DNA of 64,000 nt from Mansonella perstans (Eukaryota; Nematoda; Chromadorea; Rhabditida; Onchocercidae), in the NCBI GenBank assembly GCA_037074765.1, contig JBAMDO010000577.1:186001-250000 (forward strand), written 5' to 3'. Below are positions 15,300-27,400 of this stretch, piece by piece. Both the position numbers and the translations under genes were made by a program. The notes beneath the pieces were generated by a model. It searched no databases. It was not told the origin of the DNA and worked only from the letters and a program-made list of their open reading frames with translations. The first letter of the stretch is position 1, and each line of letters opens with the position of its first letter.

Positions 15300-16291
15300 T
15301 ATATTACGGCATTACTGAGAATGAACGGTTGCTGTGTAATAAAATAATTCAGCAACAATAAAATATGAGACGAGCGGAATTTAGGAAAAAAATTGAATTT
15401 TCAACTGAATAAGCATCGTAATCTCGTTTTACCATAGGAAAAGTGTAAAAATACAGTCAAAAGGTATCCTTGTACACTTCAAATTTAGAAAACAGGCAGA
15501 AAAAACTTCAAATTACAATAACTTCTGATACTCTAACCAGACGATAAATTGACATCATCGAGTTAGACAAGTAACATTTTGGCCACTTTTGATGAAAAAC
15601 TAATGCCCAATCATTGTGGCATGAAGCTAAATTGTTACTTAATGCAAGAAGGGCATCTTGTTAAGCGTGTTATTAAAAATTCTGCCAGATTTATCAAAAG
15701 TTATGTTATTAAAAGACTTACTTGCTGGTACCACTCATATCTTCGTTCTTAAGAAGTGCACGTTCGCAACGAAACTACCCGCTAAGAATCACAAAAAGCA
15801 AAATATACCTGTAAATATGAATGGAATGAAAAGTTGTAATATTAATATGAAGAACAATAGCGAGGATATAACAAAGATGTAAAAAGCATGGAAAATGAAA
15901 GGCTCTTTTGAATAGCCATTAACTATTTGACTATATAAGCTCTATTATACTCATTGCATTGCAGTAATAGCACAACGACGAATTACGAGAATGTACATCG
16001 ATTGATATGATGATACATATAGAGCGCGTTTTACGTGCACAGCTACACGAACTTTGCATACAACAACCATATAGAGGCAAAATTTTGAAAAGATTAAACT
16101 TCGAAAGATAGCCCTAAAGGGTAAGAGAGAGAAAGAAAGAGAGAAATACATGGGCCTTTCTTTGCTTGCCTCAGAAAAGAGACAATCGAGCAATCGAATT
16201 GGCTGTTTGTGAACTTTTTCTACTAGCTCGTTGTAAAATAAAAGACGGCGACTGCAGTATATCTAAAATGAATGGTGCTATAAAAACAGAT
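15300..16291. other. Upstream flank of the tropomodulin exons
   Basis: AT-rich with no convincing exon. The missing tropomodulin start exon should lie here or further right; none could be fixed by phase and motif. Purine-rich and AT-rich stretches only. Confidence 0.4.
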
Positions 16292-16560
16292 AGGACCTAA
16301 GGCCTTCAACAATTTGCAGTTCATGGAGAACACTGGAACTTAAGGCTTCCAACAATCTGCAGTTGTTCATAGAGAATACTAGACCTTAAGGCCTCCATCA
16401 ATTTGCAGTTTATAGAGAACACTGGACCTCAAGGCCTCTACATCAGTTTGCAGTTGTTCGCAAAAAACACTAGACCTTAAGGCCTCTACATCAATTTGCA
16501 GTTGTTCATGGAGAATACCAGACCCTAAGGCCTCCTCCAAGGTATAATTATATTAAAATG
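16292..16560. repeat. Minisatellite, six units of 43-48 bp
   Basis: Units start at about 16292, 16335, 16381, 16424, 16472 and 16520. Each begins like GACCTTAAGGCCTC, followed by CAATTTGCAGTTGTTCATGG and GAGAACACT. Units differ by point changes and small insertions, so the array is old. The core AAGGCCT is nearly palindromic. It does not overlap a recognised gene. Confidence 0.9.
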
Positions 16561-17504
16561 ACCGGCAATACGTTACTAATCAATAATGCAATTAATGCTA
16601 CAATAATTGCTACTCTATTATTGCCACCGAGAGTTTTTCTTCATCATTCTCCCAAAGGCCCAGCAATAATATCACGTCCGTCCCATTCAATTACAAGGAA
16701 TTGCAGAAGCTGAGGATTTGGCACTCGGCCAATTTGTAAAGTGTAGCGCGACATTTTTATCTTTTCTTGTGTAGAGTAATTTAAGTGTGGCAGAGCAACA
16801 GTGTATTTTGTTTGCAGTGAGCGAGGATATTTAATGCAAATATTTGGTTCAAATGGATTTATAGTCCCGCGAATTCCCATATTTTATTGTAAATTTGGGG
16901 CGAATGATGAAATTCATTGTCTTTTTGTTTTATTTGACACTGATATATCATACATAAGTTTGTCTCATTTAAGACTCCAATCATTGTAACTTTTAAGAGC
17001 TCCGAGATATTCAGATTCCATGTAAAATTCGCTTGTTCTTTTCTTTTTCAGTAAATAAAATATTGCTAGAATATTTTCCTGGATGTTCCGGGAAAAAATT
17101 TTAAAATTTAAACTTATACATCTTATAACTTACCATTTTAGTATTTTATAGTGATGCGTTTTATTTTTATTTCTTAGCCTTTTATTTTTTAGATGAATTG
17201 ATTGGTTATTTTGTATGAATAAAGAAATTGTAAATGTATGAAATAGTGGGAAAGTAAAAAGAGAAATCTTGCAGCTGTTCCATCATTCTACCATTTAATG
17301 TTTGGTAGTATCCATGATGTATACTTGGAATACTTCTTTAGCTCTCAATTTCCCTTTCACACTGTATCACACCATTTTGTTTCATTTTAAATATTGTTAA
17401 ATTTTGAAATTCTCAGGAAATCTCATAACATCTACTGAATTTTAAGGTTAATTAAAGTTTGAAAAGATTATAGAATTATAAGAAGAGATCAAATGGCGAT
17501 TAAG
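16561..17504. other. AT-rich intergenic sequence
   Basis: No recognised gene. An open frame on the minus strand at 16644-16880 has no domain I recognise, and an overlapping plus-strand frame (16801-16989) is equally anonymous. Confidence 0.4.
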
Positions 17505-17655
17505 CATTTCATCACTTTTTTTTATGCCGCATTTTTATAAATGATAGTCTGATTGGTACCTAAATTCTTCCAAGATCAGTCCGCTAGACTAAGCTATTAG
17601 ATTGATCGATGATACAAACTTGGATGTATTTGAAATCCAATATAATTTTACATTT
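17505..17655. repeat. Left copy of a direct repeat flanking a LINE relic
   Basis: Similar in order and orientation to 19206-19347: T-run, then TATGCCGCATTTTTATAAAT, AGTCTGA, ATTCTTC, CAAGCTA-like, CAAACTTGGAT, ATCCAATATAATTTTACATT. Together they bracket the LINE relic of 17.9-19.2 kb. Confidence 0.7.
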
Positions 17656-17939
17656 TGTCGTAGCTCGGCTTTACAAACGAAGATTTACAGGATTTCATCC
17701 ACGTTTAATACAGACTTGCTTGTAACTAAGAAAATCAATACAGGATAGGTTAAGAATAGTTGTATATGCAGCGAAAAGTTTGCTTAGGTGACGTTCCTCG
17801 GCATTGATTCTACGGGTAACTTCAAAGTAAATAGCAGCATTATAAATTTTATGTCTCCATGACATCGCATTGGATACTAGACTAATAGATCATATCATTT
17901 GTGATAGTCAATTTGACTGAGAATTAAGATCCTGTTTTA

Positions 17940-19205
17940 GGAAGTCTTTATATCGCTTCTTAAAGGTACCTCTCATGTGGGAGTTGATAGGCAAGTTCGC
18001 CAGACAGGACAATTTTAGGGAGATGGTGATCCTCTATGGACATGTGACATCCTGGACATATGCCATGCCCATTGCAATTGTGTCCTCAGCAGCATGGCTT
18101 CAATGGGATGATAGTTGTCCTATTGAGGACTATCTCATTCGTTATATGATGAATGTAGTGGATATTGAGGATTGAGCGAAGGCAGCGCTAATGGAGATGT
18201 TCGAGGAGATGTAGAAATGATGGCAGTAAATGATCCAAGATTCAGTCCCATACAAAAGAATAGACAGTACTATGGCTTTATAAGCAGCAATTTCGGTACT
18301 GTTCTTCAGATTTTTGTTGTGCCAAACATTTCTTTTATGGAAGCTTTCCGAAGGCCCTGAATGTTTTAGCTATTCTATTGTCTATCTGTTGTTTTATCGA
18401 TTGTGATGTCAAAGGAAATGAAAAGTCCCAAGTTAATTGAATTTGATGGACACTTCTGAATCCCTTATGATGATGTATGGAGGACTGTATTCAATTTGTG
18501 TTGCTGGTTGATGGAGAACTTCTATCTTCTTTGTGTTGACTTCCAGTCCAAAAAACTTAGCGATTCCACAAAGCATGTTGTTAAGCGCTGCAGGGCGGCT
18601 TCGATATGAGCAAGAAAAGTGGTATCATCGCGGACAAAATGATTTTGAGTCTTGGTTTGCATCCGTTTTAGGTTGAATCAGTACGATCAAGGTCTGCGGT
18701 GACTCTTCATAGTATCATATTGAAGAGAATAGTGAATAGAGCTGATGCAAGCATGCAATCTTATTTCATACCAGTGATTATTGAGAAAGACTTAGAAAAT
18801 GCAATGACATATCTGATTTTTTACCGCGCTGATTTTCATGTAACAGGATGATCGTTTTGAGGAATTTGAGGTACATCCTAATCGTTCCAAGATTTGCCAT
18901 AAGCTATTTCTACTCATAGTATCAAAAGCTTTGTTGTGGTCAACAAAGGTTACATAGAGTGTAATTTCCTCCGTAATTTTTTTTTTTTTTGTCGTCTGTA
19001 ATTTTTGTCTTGTAATTGTCCAACAATAAACATCATATTGAAATGTACTCCTGTTAGCTTTGAAGCCACACTGACTTTCAGGTAAAAAATCTTCAGCAAT
19101 AGCAGAGATTAATCTGTTTAGGAGTATCCTTGCGAGAATTTTTCGGGTAATGGAGATCAGAGTCGATATCTCGATAGTTTGAGCAATCGGACTTGTCTGC
19201 TTCCA
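17940..19205 (-). mobile_element. Second decayed LINE reverse transcriptase relic
   Basis: On the minus strand, in broken frames, the expected order of LINE pieces appears: KILARILLNRLISAIAEDFL with PESQCGFKANRST (19.1 kb), YVTFVDHNKAFDT (18.9 kb), FNLKRMQTKTQ (18.65 kb), LAHIEAALQRLTTCF (18.6 kb), ISFDITIDKTTD (18.4 kb), RCLRSILNIHYIHHITNEIV (18.15 kb), and EDHHLPKIVLSGELANQLPH (18.0 kb). This matches the same LINE family as the relic near 11-13 kb and is better preserved. Stops and frameshifts are frequent, so it is inactive. No nuclease domain or target-site duplication could be fixed. Confidence 0.8.
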
Positions 19206-19347
19206 GTCATCATTTTTTTTTATTCCGCATTTCTATAAATAGCAGTCTGACTCGTTCTCAGATTCTTCAGGTTCACTTGCTTGGTCAAGCTAATAGATTC
19301 ATAATGCAAACTTGGATATTTTTGTAATCTAATATAGTTTTACATTT
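19206..19347. repeat. Right copy of the direct repeat flanking the LINE relic
   Basis: Related to 17505-17655 over about 140 bases (TATTCCGCATTTCTATAAAT, AGTCTGA, AGATTCTTC, AAGCTAATAGATT, CAAACTTGGAT, ATCTAATATAGTTTTACATT). Divergence is roughly one base in five by eye. Confidence 0.7.
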
Positions 19348-20047
19348 AATGGGAAATGAAAGCGATTTTTGCTCACTGAAATAATTTTCTGTAAAAGTAG
19401 AAGCATTATTCTCATCTCTTTTTCTGTGTTTGTTTTGAAACAATAAATTTGGTCAATTATACATGGAAAGTCCTATGCTATTTATGCCATATTCCATTGC
19501 AAGCTTGCATTTTGTCACACGATTGCTTAAACTTCGCTTTTTTTTTCGATATAAACCTTTTGCTAATTTTTTGTATTTCTGAGAAATGAAATTTCCATTA
19601 ATCCTTATGTTATCTTAAAGTACCATTCGTCGTAGGAATTTATGAAACATTTGTAGTATGGCAGTGATGTGAATAAGTAAGTAATGGTTTCGGAAAATGC
19701 AGGTTGGTTATCTTTTTTTTCACATTGCAAAATTCTTTTAAGCCGATAAATATGAAAAGAGAATTACAAAAATAAAGTATGAAAAGAGAATTACAAAGTG
19801 GTTTATTCTTGAAATGTTAATTAACCTAGAATTGTGTGATCAAGAAGGGTGAAAGAAAGGAAGCTATATTTCTTGAGAAGGCAAGCAAGAGAGATCTTTT
19901 TGTCCTGTCAATTCATGTTATCGTTGCAATAAATCAGGTCCCGACTACCTATTCACCAATTCTTTATTTCATTTCGGTTAGTCAGCAACTTATTTTATGT
20001 AGAAAGAATCATGCAAAACATGTCCCACTTCTCATATTGAAATCGGA

Positions 20048-20242
20048 TTATTTAAAATTTGCTGAGCATTTCACGTTTAAATGATGATGTTTGTTTTGAA
20101 GCGAATTGTATAATCTTTTGGCAAGTAATAAGTGATTTAATCGGATATCTTCTGCAAGTTCCAATTGTTTATCACTTCTCGAGATTAGTTGAGCTGAAGT
20201 TAATGATTCGTTAAGGTTGCTAGCCATTATGTTTCGCATCAT
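20048..20242 (-). CDS. Hypothetical small protein or exon
   Basis: Not recognised. An open frame with its own ATG (ATGATG at 20240) encodes 64 aa containing the amphipathic segment EDIRLNHLLLAKRLYNSLQN. An in-frame stop lies just upstream of the ATG. A possible poly(A) signal AATAAA (minus strand) follows near 19.97 kb. It could be a short gene, the last exon of a gene starting at 20760, or chance. It lies between the tropomodulin and nab-1 genes, on the tropomodulin strand. Confidence 0.25.
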   Translation of the reverse strand: MMRNIMASNLNESLTSAQLISRSDKQLELAEDIRLNHLLLAKRLYNSLQNKHHHLNVKCSANFK

Positions 20243-20579
20243 AGATTATTTCTTAGGACCATTGTTTTGATACATATCTTAATTTTTATTATGTATAACC
20301 AAAGATAATAACAAATAATGTGAAATGTCGTGGAGAGTGAAGGTTTTGAACAGAACGTATGTTTTATTTTGTGTGTGAATTGATAACTGATCTATCAATA
20401 TCAAAGAGCAGTGACAATTGTTTTGTGGTACATTAGTATCCTGCACAAAAAGTGACTACATTTAAAAATAAAAAAATTTTCGCTCAGTATGATGGAACAT
20501 TTCTACCACAAAACACGGAACAAGGGTAGTTTGTTTTCCAAAAAAATCCAATGCAAAAAGCTTTCAGGAAATCTCTAAT

Positions 20580-20760
20580 TAAAACCTGTATTTTTGAATT
20601 CAAAATTGCCGGAGTTGTCTCTGCTCATTTGATCTCGCTCATCTCCCGGTATAGGGCGGAAAGGGGTGGTAGTAAATAATTGTATAAATACATCACATAC
20701 AGTCGGAAGAAGGTTAAACAACCGTGTACAGTCTGTCCGTCGTGGTGATCGTTTCAGCAT
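20580..20760 (-). CDS. Hypothetical first exon
   Basis: Not recognised. The ATG at 20758-20760 opens a frame MLKRSPRRTDCTRLFNLLPT...FRPIPGDERDQMSRDNSG that reaches a plausible donor (ACAG before GTTTTA) at about 20585. A candidate acceptor (AATACAG) lies about 45 bases before the ATG, with an in-frame stop further up. It could start an unknown gene or an alternative tropomodulin first exon, but the donor phase does not fit the tropomodulin exon at 15279 directly. Confidence 0.25.
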
Positions 20761-23700
20761 ACCGATTCTATCAGTAGCAATTTGACTTTTCCTTTCTAGC
20801 TGTATTTATGATTAGAAGACGCAGAAATACTCTAGAGTACTACCCGGAATTTCGGAATTCATTGTCCACTTTCACTGGAAACTGATATTCCAATTATCCT
20901 ATGTTGGAAACATATAACATCTATTTCATTTTAAAATTATTTGACTATTATTAGCTTAGAGAAAATAGGGTCAAAAGTTGTTAAGAATTTCAAATTTTTG
21001 CCAATTTAAGAAGTTTACAGTCTTTTGGCTAGTAATTATGCGATAAAACTAGTGGCCATTATAGCAAGAAATAGTATCGTTAAATAAGTGAAAGAATATT
21101 ATCCAAGCAGGCAGTGTACAAATCGATCAGACGAAAGCAACTAACCATTGGAGGATAGTAGTGGTGAGCTTAGTTGTAAAATAGATGGATGGAATATTCA
21201 TTGCTGTTTGTTCCATAAGTCCAAGCTGTTCATTTATTATATCATTCGTTTATTTTTACAATCATTCTCTATCAACTCCTATTTACATCAAACACTTTGT
21301 ATACTTTTTACTCTGACAATCTAATTTACTGATCTAAATAAGCCATAAATCTTTAACTTTAGCTCAACTTGTGCATCAAATGAAATGTCCAAGCTGATGA
21401 AGCACTATGGCCACTATGGTTGATTATACTCTTACCATAGCCAACATAACTTGGCTCTTATTCATTTTAGCTTACACATTCAAATGTCTTAATTGCATAG
21501 CCTTAACACAAAACATAATGCAAATGTCGAGACTTAAAATTGTTTGTTATCATTTCAAAAAGAAAATTTGTCATTTTACAAGTTGAACAACTAATTCTGT
21601 CTGTCATATTTTGTTTCACTATCTATGCTTCATAAAACTTTTTCGTTCATTCCCACGGATGAAAAACTGATTGTTGATAAGTCCTAAACCATTTCACCTT
21701 TTTGCCATCGTTTCTTTTGTGAATTTTCCACCGTAATTAATGAACCAAATTAAAAAGCTATTAATAGCACATTAAATATTTCTGGATTTCTGCATAATAG
21801 ACTCACTATTTTGATTATCTGAGAAGAATTTCATCTGTAATTTCTTGTCTTTTACAAACGCGCAATGCCCGACTGCATTCTTTTCTTTTTTTTTTTTTTT
21901 TTAAATTACAGTTGTTAGAAATGAAAATTAAGAAAAATCCCTCACACTGAACTAACTGAGTCCACCAAATTTAAACAGGAGTTGACACACAGTTTAAAGA
22001 ATTTCACAGCCCATTTGAACTGATCCAATACATGATATGCCACTGTGATAGAAATAAATATATATGTATATACGACATACAATATACAGTATTTTGACAG
22101 TGTTCAGTAGTAGTAGTGAAAGAAAACGACAAATTATGTCTTATGTATAACATATTTACTGGCAGAGGTCCATTTGAGTTTGAATAAAATGTCAATAATA
22201 ATATTAGATTTCAGAGCATGATCGTGATTCGCATAGAATCATTACACTATCTTTATTCTATATAATTTTATTTATCAGGAAATGCCTCATGTTTCAGAGT
22301 AGATGTGATTTTCCGGAATTGTTTCCTTTATTCCTTTAACCTTGACCCTATCCCTTTACTATTTAAACCGTTTCCCTCAAATAGTGTTCGCTAAATTGCT
22401 GAATGAATGTCCGATTTCAGAAATAATTGCTTAGAACTGGTTTTGAATGAGATGTTAATTAGCTAATTTCTTTGCTTTGCTTCATGAAATACTCCCCGGT
22501 AGAAAATATATTGCTTTTAAATGAAAAATTGAATTTTAGTCGTTATTGTAATCGAATGCCTAAACAAAGAGTTAAAGTTCATTAGCTTCTTGATTTTCAC
22601 TTAGCAATAACAACTTTCCACTTTTTTCTTGATTGGTTGCAATATTATCGAAATGGTTTCTCATTAGTATTCATCAATCTACAATGAGCTGTGTTATCAC
22701 ACTGATATTGCTTCTAAAATGATTAAAGAACATTTAAGTAATTTACCCGAAATATTTTTTTTCACTGCTGAAATCTCAGATAAAGTAAAAGTTTCCTATT
22801 TCTTGTTTCGGGATCCTTATTTGCCAATTAATTTCTAAATCCTATTATCTGACAGAATTCTTAATTGTATTTTTGTTATGATTTCGCCTCATTTTTCTAT
22901 TTTATTTGAAATTGAAACAGTTACTATCTTATTAAAACCACTTTCCGGTTTTTTTTGATTCTAGTTTTATTATTGCTTTTATTGTAATGAGACTTTACTT
23001 GACTTTTCTTGTTTCTCTTAAAAAAGCTACTTTTGCTTTAGAAATGTGACATTAGGGAATATCTATTTTTAACATCAATTAATTATTTGCATTACTTATA
23101 TTCCCCAAACTTTGTCCTCAAAATAAATTTACTATTTTTGCATTTGTCTTCATTGCCAATTGCAGTAAAGAAGTAATTAGCCAAATATATCCAGCAATCG
23201 TTAGAATAAGCCTCTATTCAGGATGGAGATTAAAGACTACTACATCTGTCTCCATGCTTATTTAGGGATTTCAGCAAAAAGCTCATAGGAAAATCTTCTA
23301 TATGATACTGAGAAATTAATTTAAAAAATATCACTGTAGAAGTTTTGCACACTTTTATGTGCAGTATTCAAGGATACATATCCTTAAAGCTATTAGATAG
23401 TAATATACTGTTTTCGATCTTAAATGCTTAATAATGTCATTTTTAACATTATTTAAGTGAAGACAGCTTACTCTTTCCTTGTAAGTTTTGTTAACTATTG
23501 CTTCACTTTCCATTACTATGTCAAATTATCATGTTTCCCCACACAACTAATTATTGGTACATCGTTATATCAAGAGAAAAGAGAAAGCTGGAGGTAAGAA
23601 GGACCATCGAAGGCGTCTCGATAGGCCTCTTGAAAATATTTTTCATTTATCGTGCACGAAATACTTCACATAAGTTTTATTCACAGATTTCTCATGCGAC

Positions 23701-24394
23701 GGGAACGAATTAACCGATATTACGACAAAGAATTCGAAGCATTCGCGAAATAAGAATGACTGTATTCTGAATACAATCTGGGATTTGGCATATTGTTCGT
23801 GTTTAGACGACCTCACTTCTTTATTCGGCGAACTCTGTTGTAGAGTTCCGGTATTATTTTTTGTTTTGAAATTGAAACCACCTTACTCTATTATAAAGTG
23901 GTTCTTATGTAGTAAATTGAAGAAGTGATCAAAAAGAGTAATATTCATATTTACCTATATAAGCTCTGTCACATAAAATATTTTATACATACTGGGTAAT
24001 GAAAGAAATGCGTCACGAAATTGGTCATCAGATTGCCAACATTACAGTTATCCTTCTTGTGATTTGTCTGTTTGATATTTCTTTGTTCCAACCAGTACCC
24101 GTGTCCGCACCCGCAACAATTCTTTAACTGCTAATGCCGTCCTTCACACACTGTCAAACTCTTGACCTAGAACTCCCCCGCCTTCCTTCTCCTAATATGT
24201 TTTCCTTTGACACATCTTACCATCTCAACATCAGCAGCAATCACTGCACATCGACAGTTTGTTCTCAAATTTAATTTTCATTACTATTGCTGTACTGTTA
24301 TTATCATCATTGCGATCATCACTCTGTTATTATTTCTATCATTGATACCATCATATTACTATTTCCCATCCTATTCCCTTATCATTTTCAACCT
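20761..24394. other. AT-rich region upstream of nab-1
   Basis: About 3.6 kb with no exon I could support. Short open frames (for example 22004-22195, 23498-23713) show no domain. It probably holds nab-1 promoter and upstream introns. Confidence 0.45.
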
Positions 24395-24403
24395 AAATTT
24401 CAG
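24395..24403 (+). promoter_or_regulatory. Candidate spliced-leader or UTR acceptor of nab-1
   Basis: AAATTTCAG ends at 24403, 73 bases before the ATG at 24477. Stops lie between it and the ATG in frame, which supports an untranslated leader here and a coding start at 24477. Confidence 0.4.
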
Positions 24404-24476
24404 CAATTTGAAACTTTGGAGGTAAATTTCATCAACTCAGCTGGATTCTACTGTAGAGAATATCTAATTCTCCAAG

Positions 24477-27400
24477 ATGTCAGTATTACCACCAGAATTG
24501 GATTTATGCGAGGATGCACGATCTAGATTCACGCATACCAAGGCACTATTCGAACAGCTGGAACGAGGTGAACAATCACCTTACTACTTCTCGCCCCGGA
24601 TGTCTCGGCTACCTCCACCTTTGCCGCCGAAACCAAGCGTCCAGCAACCGTCACCGTTAGCACAGGTTGGTACTCTTTGTTTATCACATCAAGTTGGTAC
24701 TCTTTGGAGCCGATAGGCAATCCTCCTCGCTTATATAATCCGCAGTTAACAAAAGCTTGGTTTTTTAAGTTGAAAAAAATGATGAAAATAAATTAAATGA
24801 GGATTTTATCAAATTGTTGACCTTATTTTAATCTCGTCAGCGGATTGTAATATTAGGAATACGAGTAATAACTAATTGAAAAAAATAGTTATCTTTATGC
24901 CAAGATTTCTTTAATATTCCATTCAAAGATTGCCATATGTGTGATAAGTTCACATAATGTATGACCTCTGAATTGTTTCGATCATAACAAAATGACAAAT
25001 AACTGGCTGTAACTGGCTGTTTCTCTTCAAATTTTTTCATTTTATTTACATGAGATTGTGCGCTAAATTATTCCTATCATTCAGGATCATTCTTGTTCCG
25101 TCCTGAATATCATAATCTTGCTCTTTGTTCCAGGTGAGGTGAGGGCGAAAGAGAGATTTCCATTTTCTTCTTACTTCACCTTAATTCTCTTCATTAGTAT
25201 TGATAATAAGTTGAATAAAACAGTGGAAACGGCTAATCAATCCATACACTATGTATGGATTCTGCTATTTGATTCGATATCTCTTCTCTAATCGCTTTGT
25301 CATTAATGCTTCTTAACCAGCTTATGCAATAATTCCTTCTAATAAACATTATCGTAATTTAAATTTTTATAAGAAGCTGCGTGGACATGCTTTAAATTAA
25401 TATGCACGAAGATTACCGTGCTGTGACATTAACTCGAAATAGAGATTAGCTATTATATTGTTTGCATGCACTATAACAGTTTGAGCAAGAGGGATTCAAA
25501 GAAGTAGGGAGATTTGAAGGGAATCAGGAAAGTCAACATAGCTCTTTTTTTTTGTCTTTTTAAAATTAAAACATTATCTCAATCCTCTCAAATTCAAACT
25601 AATTTATCTTAATATATCCAGACCTATTAAGGAACAGGTGTTTGCATTTATTTGTGTACAGATTGATTGATAGGAAGTTTTTGATGAGCTTCCCATTTCT
25701 TTCACTTCTGGACGGCTACCACTAGGGACTAACGGTTGCTCCCAGTAGAAATATGCGATCGAAACTACCACCCTTTCTTTTCCACTTTCATAGCATAAAG
25801 CGTTCTCTATTTTCGTCACTGGTACTGCTATATTTTAGCACTGGCTATCAGCTGACCCGTTAATACTTTTACTATACTTAAGCTTTGGTTATGTTGCCTC
25901 AAGGCATTCGTACTTTAATAATTATTTCATACATTTCCCTACTTCTTCCACTTTAATCACTACCGGTGCTATTTTTTGAAATGATCATCATATAACCGTA
26001 GTCTACTGTATTGCTGTTAATTTTATCAGGACGATTTCTCTTCTATCAACTTCACTTTATTTGAAGGTAAATTTCAGGTAACGCGCAACTTTTCGGAATT
26101 AGTATCAGATTTGGACCGATTATCTACAACACATTCCACTTTGGCTACAAAAATTAATGGGGTTAACTCTCTAAGGTAATTAGACTATCCCTCTGTCTAC
26201 TTATTAACCTTATCCTTTACTTGTTTCCAAGGAATGCTTTTCTATTGCTCTCGTTTACATTGCTTTACAGTTCCCCAATGTCTGCACTGGATTCAGTAAC
26301 TTCCAAAAAGACCAACTATGAACCTTATTGGCGTGACCTCTCATTCTATAAACGACGATTCGGTGGCTTGGAAAGCTCATCCACGAATGGGGCATGTGAT
26401 AGTGATAGTATCGAAAATGGTGATAGTGCAGTAGCGCTGGATGAAAGTGATAAGGTGAAAAACTGTTTAATAATACTATTCATTAAACATGTCAGATGAA
26501 AAGGTTCGCTTATCGGTTATCTGCTGACAAACTTGAATCTATTTCTCTGTCAATTCGGCTTTAAATTTCCAATTATGCGACGTTAAATGTTCAAGCCAGC
26601 ATAAAGTCAGCTAATGCTTGTTTGCTAGCTGAAGCTGATCTGTGTTGTGAAAACGCTAAATTTAAGAAAGATTTCTGTTCAAAATTTCTTCAAAGGAAAA
26701 GATAATTTACAACTGTTTTCCATTAACCAATAACGCAATAACTTGAAAATCTGTGATTTTTTTTCTGCCGAAATTTGGCACATTTGTCCTATCTATTATC
26801 TTTCCCATTGGGAAAATTGATTATATCAACCGATGCTCAAAATTTGTTGCATAAATTTGAGCGTTCTGCATATATTCTATGTATTAATTTAGACTGTCTT
26901 CAGGTTAAGCAAATTCAGAATTCATGAATGAATATTCGATAATGCATTTTGATACACTATCAGAGATACTTTTCAGGAACAAGCAGTTAAGCACACCACA
27001 TATGCGCTAGTGAAAAGTCGTAGGCGAGAAAATGACGATAATAATCAGCTGCATGAAAAAGTTGCTGGGATCGAGAACATAACCGCTTTTAATGCACTGT
27101 TGGAAGAATGCCCATCTGAAATGAGGAATGGTTCAAATGGGGATTTACCGGAAGGTGCAGAGGTGATACGAGGGCTTTCACCTGAATTTGATGTTGTAGG
27201 ACGAAAAGTCTCCTTTAGCACTGCCCCGATTAAAGTTAGCATTTTCATTTGAAAGGCATTTATTTCGAGTTCTGAAAGGGATGAGTTCATTTCACATACA
27301 AAAGCAAGATTGCCTCTGTCAGCAGTTTCTCATCTATAATTATGCGGAGAATAAGCGGTGCAAATGGATGTACTGATATATTTGTATATTTGTGCATTTA

